Translations under genes and position numbers: made by a program
Notes under the pieces: generated by a model
What the model saw: only the letters and a program-made list of their open reading frames with translations
What the model was told of the DNA's origin: nothing
Database searches by the model: none
Assembly (NCBI GenBank): GCA_002470925.1
Contig: DKOX01000034.1
Coordinates: 1 to 7,144 of the forward strand
Direction of reading: 5' to 3'
Source of the DNA: Opitutia bacterium UBA7350
GTDB taxonomy: Bacteria > Verrucomicrobiota > Verrucomicrobiia > Opitutales > Coraliomargaritaceae
DNA length: 7,144 nt
Shown here: piece after piece, positions 6,243 through 7,144 of the stretch
Position numbering within the stretch: the stretch's first letter is position 1
Layout of the letters: each line of letters starts with the position of its first letter

Positions 6243-7144
<902 letters not shown>

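Overview
The window looks like ordinary chromosomal DNA from a GC-rich Gram-negative bacterium. The best guess is a member of the Verrucomicrobiota, possibly Opitutae-like. That guess rests on the PIN-PhoH protein, the long membrane-anchored protein with D-P helical repeats, the rnc-mfd pair, and the lack of clear Shine-Dalgarno sequences. It is an inference from style, not from a marker gene. I see no insertion sequence, phage gene, CRISPR array, tRNA or rRNA.

Layout. Bases 1-1102 hold a minus-strand pair: rnc (RNase III) followed by the N-terminal 140 codons of what is most likely mfd (transcription-repair coupling factor). The two share one base at a TAATG junction. A 126-base divergent gap separates rnc from a plus-strand PIN-PhoH family ATPase (1229-2785, TTG start). 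Next come a GT-B glycosyltransferase of the UGT/sterol-glucosyltransferase type (2888-4132) and a membrane-anchored protein of about 655 residues built from fifteen tandem 32-residue helical repeats (4257-6224). The right end (6239-7144) is the C-terminal half of an ABC-F translation-factor-type ATPase on the minus strand. It converges on the repeat protein, with only 14 bases between the two stop codons.

How the genes fit together. rnc, mfd, phoH and the ABC-F gene all belong to RNA or translation housekeeping: double-stranded RNA processing, rescue of stalled RNA polymerase, a PIN-ATPase predicted to act on RNA, and ribosome-associated ATPase activity. The glycosyltransferase and the repeat protein belong to the cell envelope or to lineage-specific functions. 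Gaps of about 100-125 bases on either side of the glycosyltransferase, with possible hairpins in them, suggest single-gene units rather than one operon.

The most unusual items are the very regular 32-residue repeat array, a charged insert of about 50 residues in the PhoH ATPase domain, the absence of Shine-Dalgarno sequences at every visible start, and a G-over-C excess on the plus strand that persists whichever strand carries the gene. No multi-gene novel system is evident. The repeat protein is the best candidate for something poorly described.
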